Position numbers and translations under genes: made by a program | Shown here: positions 34,792-44,093 of the stretch, in pieces | Position numbering within the stretch: position 1 is the stretch's first letter | How the letters are laid out: every line of letters starts with the position of its first letter | The notes under the pieces: generated by a model | Told to the model about the DNA's origin: nothing | Databases searched by the model: none | What the model saw: the letters and a program-made list of their open reading frames with translations, nothing else | Source of the DNA: Pedobacter sp. SL55 | GTDB lineage: Bacteria > Bacteroidota > Bacteroidia > Sphingobacteriales > Sphingobacteriaceae | Direction of reading: 5' to 3' | Assembly: GCF_026625705.1 (NCBI RefSeq) | Contig: NZ_CP113059.1 | Span: forward strand, 2,542,001 to 2,606,000 | DNA: 64,000 nt

Positions 34792-35820
34792 ATGCAACCA
34801 AAAATAGATTTTAGAAGTGATACCGTAACCAAGCCAACGGCAGGAATGCTTGACGCAATGATGACCGCCAAAGTGGGCGATGATGTATATGGCGAAGATG
34901 AAACTGTGAATGCGCTCGAAAGGAAGCTTGCAGGTATGTTCGGTATGGAGGCAGGGCTGTTCTGTCCATCGGGTACCATGACCAATCAAATTGCCATTAA
35001 ATGTTTTACGCAACCGCTTGATGAGGTAATTTGTGATCAAACAGCACATGTTTATCGTTACGAAGGTGGTGGCATAGCCTATAATTCAATGGCTTCGGTA
35101 AGGTTGTTGTATGGCGAAAGAGGTATTTTAACTCCAGAATTGATAGAGCCCGAAATTAACGAAGAGAATATCCACTACCCAAAAACAAGTTTGGTGGTGT
35201 TAGAAAATACGGTAAACAAAGGCGGAGGCAAGTGCTATAATTTAGAGCAAATAGAAGCGGTGCATAACTTGTGTAACATTAAAGGTTTAAAGTTGCATTT
35301 AGATGGTGCCAGACTTCTTAATGCATTGGTAGCTACTGGCGATAAGGCGGCGGCTTATGGTCACTTTTTTGATGGCATTTCTATCTGTCTATCTAAGGGC
35401 TTGGGCGCTCCGGTAGGTTCGGTGCTACTTGGTTCTAATGAAATGATTAAGCAGGCCAGAAGAATTAGAAAAGCCTTGGGTGGCGGAATGCGACAAGCCG
35501 GTTTCTTAGCTGCTGCGGGTATTTATGCGTTAGACCATCATGTAAATAGGCTGGCGGAAGATCATTTACACGCAAAGGCTTTGGCGGCTGCTTTAGCGCA
35601 AACAAATTATGTGGCAGCGGTAATGTCGCCAGAAACTAATATTGTATTGTTTGATGTGGAGGGCAGGTACAAAGCAGAAGAGGTGGTAAAGGCTTTGGGT
35701 AAAAAAGGGATTTTATGTAATACCACATCTAGTAAAACCATTCGTTTGGTAACGCATTTAGATGTTACACCTGCAATGATAGATCAAACTATTGAAGTAA
35801 TTGGTAAGTTGGAGGTTTAG
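34792..35820 (+). CDS. ltaE: Low-specificity threonine aldolase (PLP)
   Basis: The 342-residue protein is a fold-type I PLP enzyme: DFRSDTVTKPTAGML at the start, GLFCPSGTMTNQIAIK near 46, LHLDGARLLNAL near 164 and the PLP lysine in ISICLSKGLGAPVGS near 196. It cleaves threonine or allo-threonine to glycine and acetaldehyde. Length and motif order are standard for the GLY1 family. Single gene. Confidence 0.93.
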   Translation: MQPKIDFRSDTVTKPTAGMLDAMMTAKVGDDVYGEDETVNALERKLAGMFGMEAGLFCPSGTMTNQIAIKCFTQPLDEVICDQTAHVYRYEGGGIAYNSMASVRLLYGERGILTPELIEPEINEENIHYPKTSLVVLENTVNKGGGKCYNLEQIEAVHNLCNIKGLKLHLDGARLLNALVATGDKAAAYGHFFDGISICLSKGLGAPVGSVLLGSNEMIKQARRIRKALGGGMRQAGFLAAAGIYALDHHVNRLAEDHLHAKALAAALAQTNYVAAVMSPETNIVLFDVEGRYKAEEVVKALGKKGILCNTTSSKTIRLVTHLDVTPAMIDQTIEVIGKLEV

Positions 35821-36201
35821 TCTTACTTTTAGGCTTGAACCAAAAGTAACAACCTGAGCTTTAGCGAAAGCATACCTTCCGCTGAAAACAATCACTTACT
35901 AGGTACAAAGTTCAAGACTGCCTATTTTTTCTTGAAAGAATAGGCTTTGGCATATTCCTACTACCCGAAACAATAGGAGGCCGAATTTAGGCTATGAGAG
36001 AACTGTACTTTTGCCAGCATTGGACGATTAATTTTTAGGGTTCTTAGAGACTGCTTAACTTTTAGTTAAACTTTTTACTTATCACTCTAAGGTTTCCGAT
36101 TTGGCGGAAAGCTCAATATGATGCTTTTATTTTAATCAGCAGAAATTTAAACAGTTTCTTAGTAACTCTTTACTTTTGCCTTTCTACTTTTAACTTGTAA
36201 G
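35821..36201. other. Intergenic region, no gene
   Basis: About 380 bases between convergent genes. No hairpin with a clear T tail or coding frame stands out. Confidence 0.5.
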
Positions 36202-36642
36202 CTAGTGTTCAAACTTCTTCTTGATTTTCTTCACAATAGAATCATCCTCTATTCCTTCTATAGAACTTAGTTCTAATTCTAGCGCTTTGGTGCTTAATTG
36301 TATTTCTAGTAAGGATATTAACAACGACACCAAAAAAAAGAACAAACTTAATGCAAAGAAAATTTCGGCAGTAAAGAGGTGTTCTAAATAAATAAACAAC
36401 ATGCAGAATAAACAGCAGGCGAAACTCAATACACCAAAAGCCTGCATGTTTTTAATCAATCTTAAACGATAACGTAAATTTTTAATTTGTTGGTGTAAGC
36501 CAGGGTTAGGGTCACTTTGTTCATATTTTGATTTTAAACTTCGCACCAAAGTAGCTAGAGCTAAAAAACGATTGGTGTAGGCCAGCATAATTAAACTAAT
36601 GGCGGGGAAGAAAAGGGCAGGTACGTTTAGGGTAAGTTGCAT
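36202..36642 (-). CDS. DUF2721 membrane protein
   Basis: The 146-residue protein has three hydrophobic helices (PALFFPAISLIMLAYTNRFL; FGVLSFACCLFCMLFIYLE; IFFALSLFFFLVSLLISLL) with a basic loop between the first two (RSLKSKYEQSDPNPGLHQQIKNLRYRLRLI in parts), matching DUF2721. Function unknown. It is divergent from accC across the tandem-repeat region. Confidence 0.8.
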   Translation of the reverse strand: MQLTLNVPALFFPAISLIMLAYTNRFLALATLVRSLKSKYEQSDPNPGLHQQIKNLRYRLRLIKNMQAFGVLSFACCLFCMLFIYLEHLFTAEIFFALSLFFFLVSLLISLLEIQLSTKALELELSSIEGIEDDSIVKKIKKKFEH

Positions 36643-36646
36643 ATTA

Positions 36647-36815
36647 GGGGTCAGGGGTCAGGGGTCAGTCCAAAAGTCCGAAAGTCCGAAAGTCCGAAAG
36701 TCCGTTAAAATTTAGCTGTTAAGTTAAGAAAAATCGCCAACAATAAAACAATTGGTCAATTTAACAATTTCCCCTAACCCCTAACCCCTAACCCCTAACC
36801 CCTAACCCCTAACCC
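36647..36815. repeat. Cluster of short tandem repeats, G-rich on one strand
   Basis: Three arrays: GGGGTCA x3 (36647-36667), AAAGTCCG x4 (36673-36704) and CCCCTAA x6 (36771-36812). The last reads GGGGTTA on the minus strand and could form a G-quadruplex. All lie between the DUF2721 gene and accC. Confidence 0.8.
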
Positions 36816-36874
36816 AAAATTTGTCTTTTCGCAATAAAATCTACATCTTGTAAGCGATAACCAAGTATCAGCTT

Positions 36875-38356
36875 ATGAATAAAATATTGATAGCAAATAG
36901 AGGTGAAATTGCTTTGCGTATTATGCGTTCGGCGAAGGAAATGGGCATCAAAACCGTGGCAGTGTTTTCGGAGGCAGATAGGAATGCGCTCCACGTTCGT
37001 TATGCCGACGAAGCAATATGTATTGGTCCGGCGCCATCCAATCAATCTTATTTGGTGGGCAGTAAAATTATCGAAGCCTGTAAACTTACTGGCGCCAAAG
37101 CCATTCATCCGGGCTATGGTTTCTTGTCAGAAAATCCCGCTTTTGCGAAAGAAGTAAAAGCTGCGGGCTTAATTTTGATTGGCCCAACGCCCGAAGCAAT
37201 GGAAATTATGGGCAACAAGCTTTCAGCAAAGGCAGCGGCGCTGAAATACAACATTCCCATGGTTCCTGGTACCGAAGAAGCTATAACCAATGTAGAGGAA
37301 GCAAAAGTTCGTGCGGTAGAAGTAGGTTTTCCTATCCTCATTAAAGCAGCAGCAGGCGGCGGCGGTAAGGGAATGCGTATAGTAGAAAAGGTGGAAGATT
37401 TTAAAGAGCAAATGCAATTGGCTGTAAGCGAAGCCACTTCTGCCTTTGGCGATGGTTCAGTTTTTATAGAACGTTACGTTACCTCGCCTCGTCATATCGA
37501 AATACAGGTGTTGGGCGATACTCACGGTAATATTGTACATCTTTTCGAAAGAGAATGCTCGGTACAGCGCCGCCACCAGAAAGTAGTAGAAGAAGCACCC
37601 TCATCCGTTTTAACACCCGAAATTCGCGAGAAAATGGGCAAGTGTGCGGTAGATGTAGCTCGTTCTGTAAATTACGTTGGTGCAGGCACAGTTGAGTTTA
37701 TTTTGGATGAAAATCTCGATTTTTTCTTTCTAGAAATGAACACCCGTTTGCAGGTAGAGCATCCTGTAACGGAAATGATTACTGGCTTAGATTTAGTAAA
37801 AGAGCAAATCAAAATTGCTCGTGGCGAAGCATTAAGCTACCAACAAGATGATTTGAAGATTAGCGGCCATGCCATAGAACTTCGTGTGTACGCCGAAGAC
37901 CCACTGAATAATTTCTTGCCAGATATTGGTACTTTGCAAACCTATCAAACCCCAAAAGGTTATGGCGTACGTGTAGATGATGGCTTTGAGCAAGACATGG
38001 AAATTCCAATTTATTACGACCCCATGATTGCCAAGCTCATCACTTATGGTAAAGATCGTGCAGAAGCTATCGAGCGAATGATTAGAGCAATTGCAGAATA
38101 TGACATTACGGGCATACAAACTACCCTTAGCTTTGGTAAATTTGTAATGCAGCATCCAGCTTTTGTTTCTGGGCATTTCGATACGCATTTTGTGAGCAAA
38201 TACTTTAACCAAGATAGCCTAAAGAGCGAAAACGAGCAAGAAGCAATGATAGCGGCAATTGCAACAGTTTTGTTGTTGCAAAAGCAAAATGTATCACAAG
38301 TATCGGTAGCAGAAAAACAACAAAGCAACTGGGTGCAAAATAGACGCAAGGTTTAA
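36875..38356 (+). CDS. accC: Biotin carboxylase subunit of an acyl-CoA carboxylase
   Basis: The 493-residue protein has the complete biotin carboxylase layout: MNKILIANRGEIALRIMRSA start, HPGYGFLSEN near 76, ATP-grasp loop KAAAGGGGKGMRI near 157, EMNTRLQVEHPVTEM near 287 and a C-terminal domain. It carboxylates biotin on a carrier protein. The C-terminus is about 45 residues longer than E. coli AccC. No carrier or transferase gene is adjacent, so it may serve acetyl-CoA or propionyl-CoA carboxylase. ribE follows 86 bases later. Confidence 0.92.
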   Translation: MNKILIANRGEIALRIMRSAKEMGIKTVAVFSEADRNALHVRYADEAICIGPAPSNQSYLVGSKIIEACKLTGAKAIHPGYGFLSENPAFAKEVKAAGLILIGPTPEAMEIMGNKLSAKAAALKYNIPMVPGTEEAITNVEEAKVRAVEVGFPILIKAAAGGGGKGMRIVEKVEDFKEQMQLAVSEATSAFGDGSVFIERYVTSPRHIEIQVLGDTHGNIVHLFERECSVQRRHQKVVEEAPSSVLTPEIREKMGKCAVDVARSVNYVGAGTVEFILDENLDFFFLEMNTRLQVEHPVTEMITGLDLVKEQIKIARGEALSYQQDDLKISGHAIELRVYAEDPLNNFLPDIGTLQTYQTPKGYGVRVDDGFEQDMEIPIYYDPMIAKLITYGKDRAEAIERMIRAIAEYDITGIQTTLSFGKFVMQHPAFVSGHFDTHFVSKYFNQDSLKSENEQEAMIAAIATVLLLQKQNVSQVSVAEKQQSNWVQNRRKV

Positions 38357-38442
38357 ATTACAGGTTTTAAGTGATACGTTTTAAGTTTTAGGCGTTTTAC
38401 AAACAACTTTTTACTTTTGCCTTTTTACTTTTAACTTATCCA

Positions 38443-39030
38443 ATGTTTACAGGAATAATAGAAACCCTAGGCACTGTCCAAAATATACAAAAAGAAGGCG
38501 ATAACATCCATTTTACCATCGCTTCTAACATTAGCAACGAGCTAAAAATAGACCAAAGTGTTGCACACAATGGCGTTTGCTTAACTGTGGTTAAACTAGA
38601 TGAAAGTAGCCACACCGTAACTGCCATAGATGAAACTTTGCAAAAAACCAATTTAGGTCATTTAACTGTTGGGTCAAAAGTGAATTTAGAGCGTTGCATG
38701 CAAATGAATGCCCGTTTAGATGGGCACATTGTACAGGGGCACGTAGATCAAACCGCTACTTGCATTTTGATAAATGAGTTGGATGGAAGTTGGGAATATC
38801 GCTTTAAATACGATACTTCAAAAGGCAATGTAACCGTAGAAAAAGGTTCGGCTTGTGTAAATGGCATTAGCTTAACGGTTGTAAATTCTGCCGATGATGA
38901 GTTTTCTGTTTTTATCATCCCTTACACACACGAGCACACCAATTTGCAGGATGTAAAAGTTGGCGATTTGGTTAATTTGGAGTTCGATATTATTGGCAAA
39001 TATGTAGCTCGTTTAATGGCTAGGAATTAA
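38443..39030 (+). CDS. ribE: Riboflavin synthase alpha chain
   Basis: The 195-residue protein shows two lumazine-binding halves: MFTGIIETLGTV...VCLTVV (1-90) and GHIVQGHVDQTATC...SLTVVNSADDEFSVFIIPYTHEHTNL (about 95-180), ending EFDIIGKYVARLM. It converts two lumazines to riboflavin. Length is normal. Same strand as accC. Confidence 0.95.
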   Translation: MFTGIIETLGTVQNIQKEGDNIHFTIASNISNELKIDQSVAHNGVCLTVVKLDESSHTVTAIDETLQKTNLGHLTVGSKVNLERCMQMNARLDGHIVQGHVDQTATCILINELDGSWEYRFKYDTSKGNVTVEKGSACVNGISLTVVNSADDEFSVFIIPYTHEHTNLQDVKVGDLVNLEFDIIGKYVARLMARN

Positions 39031-39085
39031 TTTTTTGAAAACAATGGGAGTGATGCTTGGCAAATGTAGCCCCGCTTTCCGCTTT

Positions 39086-39119
39086 ACGTAGGGGCAAACA
39101 CATAGGTTTGCCCCTACGT
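39086..39119. repeat. Perfect inverted repeat
   Basis: ACGTAGGGGCAAAC is inverted exactly after a 6-base loop. It lies 55 bases behind ribE and could end transcription, but lacks a T tail; REP-type elements of this kind are common in bacterial intergenic DNA. Confidence 0.7.
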
Positions 39120-39231
39120 GTTCGCTCCAATCGGGTTTAATTAATACAAAGCAATGCAACTATCAAAATTTTACAGTTATTGCTTTCTAAAAAATTAACC
39201 TTTAATCATTAACAATTTACCATTAATGTAG

Positions 39232-39693
39232 ATGTTCAGCAAAGAAGAAGCAACAAGGTTACGCCAACAGTTTTGGATCAGTTTCGGGCAATACATGAAA
39301 CCCGTACCTGGCGCCGAAGGATTGCCAGTGAATTGGGTGAATTACAAAACAGGTGTTAAAAATATCTTCTTCCGTATGGATGCCGAGAAAAAACAAGCCA
39401 GCGTTGCTATAGAAATTGCGCACCCAGATGAAGGCATAAGAGAGCTATTTTTTGAGCAATTTCAAGAGTTTAAGTTGTTGCTAGTAAATGCACTTAACGA
39501 AAAATGGGATTGGTTGCCCTCGGTTACCAATAGCTATGATAAACAAGTAGCCAGAATAGAAATGGTGTTGCCAAATGTAAGTGTGTATAACCAGCAACAA
39601 TGGCCAGAAATCATTGCGTTTTTAAAACCTCGTATTATCGCCTTAGATGAATTTTGGACAGATGTTAAACCTGTTTTCGAAGATTTAAAGTAA
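39232..39693 (+). CDS. DUF4268 domain protein
   Basis: The 153-residue protein matches DUF4268: FWISFGQYMKPVPGAEG near 15, INWVNYKTGVKNIFFRMDAEKKQASVAIEIAHPD-type strands, and a C-terminal FLKPRIIALDEFWTDVKPVF helix. DUF4268 often occurs at the C-terminus of nuclease-like proteins but here stands alone. Function unknown. Its upstream 40 bases are AT-rich with no clear promoter call. Confidence 0.8.
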   Translation: MFSKEEATRLRQQFWISFGQYMKPVPGAEGLPVNWVNYKTGVKNIFFRMDAEKKQASVAIEIAHPDEGIRELFFEQFQEFKLLLVNALNEKWDWLPSVTNSYDKQVARIEMVLPNVSVYNQQQWPEIIAFLKPRIIALDEFWTDVKPVFEDLK

Positions 39694-40013
39694 TCTTTAA
39701 GATTAACCACAAAGGCACAAAGAACACAAAGTCTATTTTATTCTATCGCCAACGGTAAATGTTAATACTGCACCGCTGATAAATAGATCTCGTTCTTCGA
39801 ATTTTTAGTTACGAGTGTTCGAAACATGCTTTTCAGAAGTTCGAAGAACTGATATTATTTTAGAAACAGGAGATTGATATAGTTAAAAACCACGAAGTGG
39901 TAACATTATTTTTATTCAGTTTTCAAAAATAACAGGTTGCAAATGCCCCTAATTTGTAGTTCCTAGACACTATTTATAATCTTATAATCCGATTTACGGG
40001 CACAGCACACAAA
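39694..40013. other. Intergenic region, no gene
   Basis: About 320 bases between convergent genes; AT-rich, no hairpin terminator or coding frame stands out. Confidence 0.5.
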
Positions 40014-41156
40014 TTATCGCTTAGCCTTAGCAAATTCTTCCATTCTTACTTTAACGTAATCTACCTGCGGCTGGTCATCCTTCTCTAAATCTTTACTTTT
40101 TAAGAATAAACTATAGTAAGTTCTTGCAGATTTGGGCTGTTTTAGTTTCAAATCATACAATAATCCTAAACGATAGTAGCTATTTTTGTTGGGGCTGTAG
40201 CTCAATCCCTTTTTAAAAGCATTTGCAGCCAAGTTTAATTGTTGTTTTTCCTCATATATTCCGCCAAGTAAATTGTAGTAAGCAGTTATATTTGGCGAGA
40301 TACTTTCATCTATGGTTAGCTTCGCATATTTTGCAGCCATTTCATAGCTTTTCATTTCGCGGTAACATAACGACATGTAGTAAAAAATGCTTTCGTTTTG
40401 CATCGACATTTTTTCTAGCATTAGAAAAAGAGAAAGGGCTTTTTTGTAGTTTTTTAGAAAGAAGTATGCTTTACCAACGTCTATTACTACGCTTCCATCT
40501 GCTCCGTTTTTTAGTAGTTTTTCTCCAGTAGCAATCACTTCATTATATTTTTTTAGCTGGTTAGCTACCGGTAGCAAAGCCTGTTGTAAAATCATATTGC
40601 TGGTATCGGCAGCAATGGCAACTTTAAGCACATTATAAGCTGGCTCGTATTCTTTTGAATTGCGATAAATGCGGGCTAAATCAAATGCAACATCAGCTTC
40701 TGTAGCATTTAGCTTGTTGGCTTTTTGTAGGTATTGCATTTTAAGTGCGGTACTGTCGGTATAATCTGCTAGGCGCTTATAGGCGTTAAAGTTACTGCTA
40801 TCTATAGTTACAACTTGTAGCAGGTAATTGTTAGCGTTTTTCTTATTTCCCCGCCTCGAATTAATATTTGCCAAACTAAACAACACCGATATTTGCTGAG
40901 GCTGCAAGGCGTTCATTTTTTGATAGGCTTTTTCGGCCTCCACCAAATTTCCGGCCATCATGCTACAATAAGCAATTTGCGATAGCGCTTTCATATCGGT
41001 GGTTTCGGCGGGATAAATACTACTTAAATAGCTAGCTGCATCAGCATAGCGTTGAGTTTGGTAAAAATCTAAAAGCTTTTCTCTATCTAAAGCATTTTGG
41101 GCATAACACACTTCACTAACAAGTGCCAAAAGTAGCATAGCGCAAATATTTTTCAT
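40014..41156 (-). CDS. Exported tetratricopeptide repeat protein
   Basis: The 380-residue protein has a signal peptide (MKNICAMLLLALVSEVCYAQ) and about nine TPR units, seen as repeats of the A-x-x-x-Y-x-x-A type (NLVEAEKAYQKMNALQPQQ; YEPAYNVLKVAIAADTSN; YEMAAKYAKLTIDESISPN; LNLAANAFKKGLSYSPNKN). TPR proteins of this kind mediate protein contacts in the periplasm. Single gene; partner unknown. Confidence 0.85.
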   Translation of the reverse strand: MKNICAMLLLALVSEVCYAQNALDREKLLDFYQTQRYADAASYLSSIYPAETTDMKALSQIAYCSMMAGNLVEAEKAYQKMNALQPQQISVLFSLANINSRRGNKKNANNYLLQVVTIDSSNFNAYKRLADYTDSTALKMQYLQKANKLNATEADVAFDLARIYRNSKEYEPAYNVLKVAIAADTSNMILQQALLPVANQLKKYNEVIATGEKLLKNGADGSVVIDVGKAYFFLKNYKKALSLFLMLEKMSMQNESIFYYMSLCYREMKSYEMAAKYAKLTIDESISPNITAYYNLLGGIYEEKQQLNLAANAFKKGLSYSPNKNSYYRLGLLYDLKLKQPKSARTYYSLFLKSKDLEKDDQPQVDYVKVRMEEFAKAKR

Positions 41157-41282
41157 ATAACTAAATTATTAGTTGTTTTTGAATAATCCAAATATTTTAA
41201 TAACGAAAATGAATAAAATCAAACAAAAGCCTAATTGTAATGGTTCTAAGATTAAGTTTATCAATTAATAAAAACATATTTT

Positions 41283-41582
41283 ATGGAAACTTTAAAGAAA
41301 TTCGAATTAATGGAGAAGATAGTGAGGGAGCTCGAAGATTTACAGCATTCTCAACAAGCTATCATACAAAAAATAGGAAAAATTGAAGTAGATAATATCG
41401 AGTTAGGCGACAAAAAACTTGAGCAAGATTTGCCTGATATGCATCAAAGGGTTGCAGATAATTTAGATTCTATTGTAAATATTTTGGATTATTTTGCGAA
41501 TAAAACAGAAAAATTCGGCAATAAAAATAATATAGACGATTTGAAAGAGCAGCAAGCCATTAACGAGGTTATAGGCAAATAG
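41283..41582 (+). CDS. Small helical hypothetical protein
   Basis: The 99-residue protein is acidic and almost entirely helical with heptad-like spacing (MEKIVRELEDLQHSQQAII), probably a coiled coil. No family recognised. It is divergent from the TPR gene and followed by an inverted-end element. Confidence 0.55.
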   Translation: METLKKFELMEKIVRELEDLQHSQQAIIQKIGKIEVDNIELGDKKLEQDLPDMHQRVADNLDSIVNILDYFANKTEKFGNKNNIDDLKEQQAINEVIGK

Positions 41583-41614
41583 TAATCTAAAAGATTTTAA
41601 AGCCATTTTGCTAT

Positions 41615-42064
41615 TTAACGTGAGTTCGGAATAAGAAAATTATGCTATTTGCTAGCGATAGCGCTTCAAATCTTCGTTCAGCTAATTTTCGGTCTTTTAT
41701 TTTATTCCTAGTTTATATAGTTTCAATGGTGTTTAAGAACGCTAACACGGTTTTCGGGTCGCGGCAATAAGCCAGGGCACTTTCTTTGAAAGAAACCTGC
41801 GGAGCAAGCATGAAGATAAATAAAACAAATACTAAAACGGAATAAATAAGCAACCGAGAGTTTATCAGCAAAGCTGATGAGCTCCGTAAACTCCGGTTTT
41901 GTTAATTTTGCGGTCAAACCTAAGCGTAGCGAAAGCTTGAATACCGATAAAAACAAAATGATAAATATGAAAAAAGTAAGAGCCCAGCGGCGGCGAGCTA
42001 AAAAAATACGTTCAATGCAAATTTCTCAAGAATTGTAAATACACTTAACCCGAACTCACGTTAT
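41615..42064. repeat. Intergenic inverted-end element, copy 4 (longest)
   Basis: Ends are TAACGTGAGTTCGG and its exact inverse CCGAACTCACGTTA. At about 450 bp it is twice as long as the other copies, with an unrelated interior. Reading frames inside do not look like genes. Confidence 0.65.
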
Positions 42065-42143
42065 TTAAGTAGCGTATTAAGTTAGCGTAATATAGCAAAC
42101 GGTAAACCTTTTTACCGTACTCAAAAAGTAGCAAAATGGCTTT

Positions 42144-43907
42144 TTAAGGTTCGGTAGGCAAGGTAACACAAAAGGTTGTGCCTACTCCAACTTTACTACT
42201 TACGCTAATGTCGCCACCGTTTCTTGTCATAAAGTCTTTGCAAATCATTAAACCTAGGCCTGTTCCCTTTTCATTGTTGGTGCCCCTAGATGAAACGTTT
42301 TCTTCTTTAAATAATTTTTGCAGAAAATTTTCTGAAATGCCCACACCACTGTCTTTAATGCAAACTTTTAGCATGCCATCATTTTGATATACCGCTGTAA
42401 TGATAATTTCACAGCCTTCGTTGCAAAATTTGATAGCGTTGTTAAGTAGGTTCCTAATCACAATTTGAAACATTAATACATCTGCATAGGCAATTTGGTT
42501 AGGGAAAACATCATGAAGAATGTTTATTTTCTTTAAAGAGGCAGAGGTAATATGGTAATTTATTTCGTTTAAAATGGTATTACGCACATTGAAAAACTCT
42601 TTTTTAACACCAAACCCTTGCAATTGGCTTCTAGACCAATGCAGTATGTTTTCTAATAAATCTGTAGTGTAAACAATATCTTTACTTAGTGCTGGAGAGA
42701 GTGCCTTAAATTCTTCATCACTAATTAGATTGTAAGAAAACATTTTCAACACTTCAGATAAGTTAACCAAAGGCCCTCTTAAATCATGAGAAATAATTGA
42801 AAAAATACGATCTTTTAATTGGTTTACTTTTTCTAACTCGTTAGTTTGTTCTTTCGCAATTAGTGCATCTTTTTTTGCTCCAGTTAAATCTTGCAATTTA
42901 ATAATGGTAAATGCCTCATTAAGTTTGTTTTCTTGCTGAACAAGTATCTCTACTTCAAAATATACGGTCTGATTGTTAACGGTTGTTTGTAGTTCCATTT
43001 TACAGCTGTTTTCTGCTTGTATTTGCTGTATAATTTCGGGATGACTGCCAAAAATATCTTCAATGCTAGAACCAATAATTTTATGATTTTTTTGTTTATC
43101 TATAAATCGATTTAATGCAGAGTTATAATCAATAACACGATGCTTTTCATCAACAACCAAAAAACCATCCGTCATTAAATCTAATACCTTTTCTCTCGCA
43201 ATTGGAACGCTGTCAAATAATCTAAAACGATAAATTCCCAAAAACACCAAAAATGTGGTTAGTATAAAGGCAAATGGGGTAATGTCTATAAAACCTAAAG
43301 GTCTAATGCCCACCAAATAGCTCAAGTTTGCTGCCCACGGAATAACAGCTGCAATAATGATGCTGTAATTTTGTTTCTTATAGATAGGGTCTGAGCTTTT
43401 AAATTTGTTGAATATTAAATAACAACCACTAGCTAGTAGCGCATAAAAGTAAATTGTAAATATACGGTACCAAATGCCTGGTGTAAGTGCTAGCATTGGG
43501 AATGGCCCTTGATAAGACATTTTTACCTCCTGGTAATGGAGGTGGTGCAAAGGGTTGGTCCATACTAGTGCTAAGGTAGCAATGGGTACAATGAGTATCG
43601 AAATTAAATTATGAGGTTTTTTATACCAACATTGTTTGTTACAAAAATTTAAACAAAATAAAAACCAATTTAAAGGTAGGGTAGCAATGCCCAAATATTC
43701 GATATTGATAAAAAATAAGGCTTGCTCTTGGCTCTGGCTAGATAGTTCTAATCCGTATGCGATAGACCAAATTGCATTTGATGCCATCATTAAGCCAAAC
43801 CAGCGAACAACCGTAGTGCCTCTTTTGTAAATGTAAATTGCCATTATTGAGGTCAGTATTCCAAAAAATAGTAATACTAAGCCGTAACCATTAAAGGAAA
43901 ATTCCAT
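42144..43907 (-). CDS. Sensor histidine kinase with 7TM N-terminus and PAS domain
   Basis: The 587-residue protein has seven hydrophobic helices (about 8-225, His_kinase_N_7TM type), a PAS domain (about 235-350, beginning VLDLMTDGFLVVDEKHRVI), a dimerisation helix with the phospho-acceptor in FSIISHDLRGPLVNL (His near 374), and an HATPase domain with IRNLLNNAIKFC, DSGVGIS and GTGLGLMICKDF. It should autophosphorylate in response to a membrane or ligand signal. No response regulator is adjacent, so it is an orphan. Confidence 0.92.
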   Translation of the reverse strand: MEFSFNGYGLVLLFFGILTSIMAIYIYKRGTTVVRWFGLMMASNAIWSIAYGLELSSQSQEQALFFINIEYLGIATLPLNWFLFCLNFCNKQCWYKKPHNLISILIVPIATLALVWTNPLHHLHYQEVKMSYQGPFPMLALTPGIWYRIFTIYFYALLASGCYLIFNKFKSSDPIYKKQNYSIIIAAVIPWAANLSYLVGIRPLGFIDITPFAFILTTFLVFLGIYRFRLFDSVPIAREKVLDLMTDGFLVVDEKHRVIDYNSALNRFIDKQKNHKIIGSSIEDIFGSHPEIIQQIQAENSCKMELQTTVNNQTVYFEVEILVQQENKLNEAFTIIKLQDLTGAKKDALIAKEQTNELEKVNQLKDRIFSIISHDLRGPLVNLSEVLKMFSYNLISDEEFKALSPALSKDIVYTTDLLENILHWSRSQLQGFGVKKEFFNVRNTILNEINYHITSASLKKINILHDVFPNQIAYADVLMFQIVIRNLLNNAIKFCNEGCEIIITAVYQNDGMLKVCIKDSGVGISENFLQKLFKEENVSSRGTNNEKGTGLGLMICKDFMTRNGGDISVSSKVGVGTTFCVTLPTEP

Positions 43908-44093
43908 GTTCGCTTGTCAGATTTAGAGCATTTTGGAGTAAACATAAGCAAATTTAACTTATGGTACGAAAATTCAAAAACTTAAGACAATTAAGCTAAG
44001 CTCTTTAAAGCCAACGCCGTAATTTTTGTTGATAATTTAGTGACCAAAACGGCTTAAAAATTAGTTAATTTTGATATTCTCATTTCCACAGCT

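Noticed and set aside
36771..36812. CCCCTAA repeats as telomere or chromosome end
   Set aside because: Only six units, within continuous core genes on both sides.
38443..39030. FMN riboswitch before ribE
   Set aside because: Only 86 bases separate accC and ribE and no RFN-like conserved segments are seen.
41723..41956. A 77-codon frame inside inverted-end element copy 4
   Set aside because: No family resemblance and no homologous frame in the other copies.
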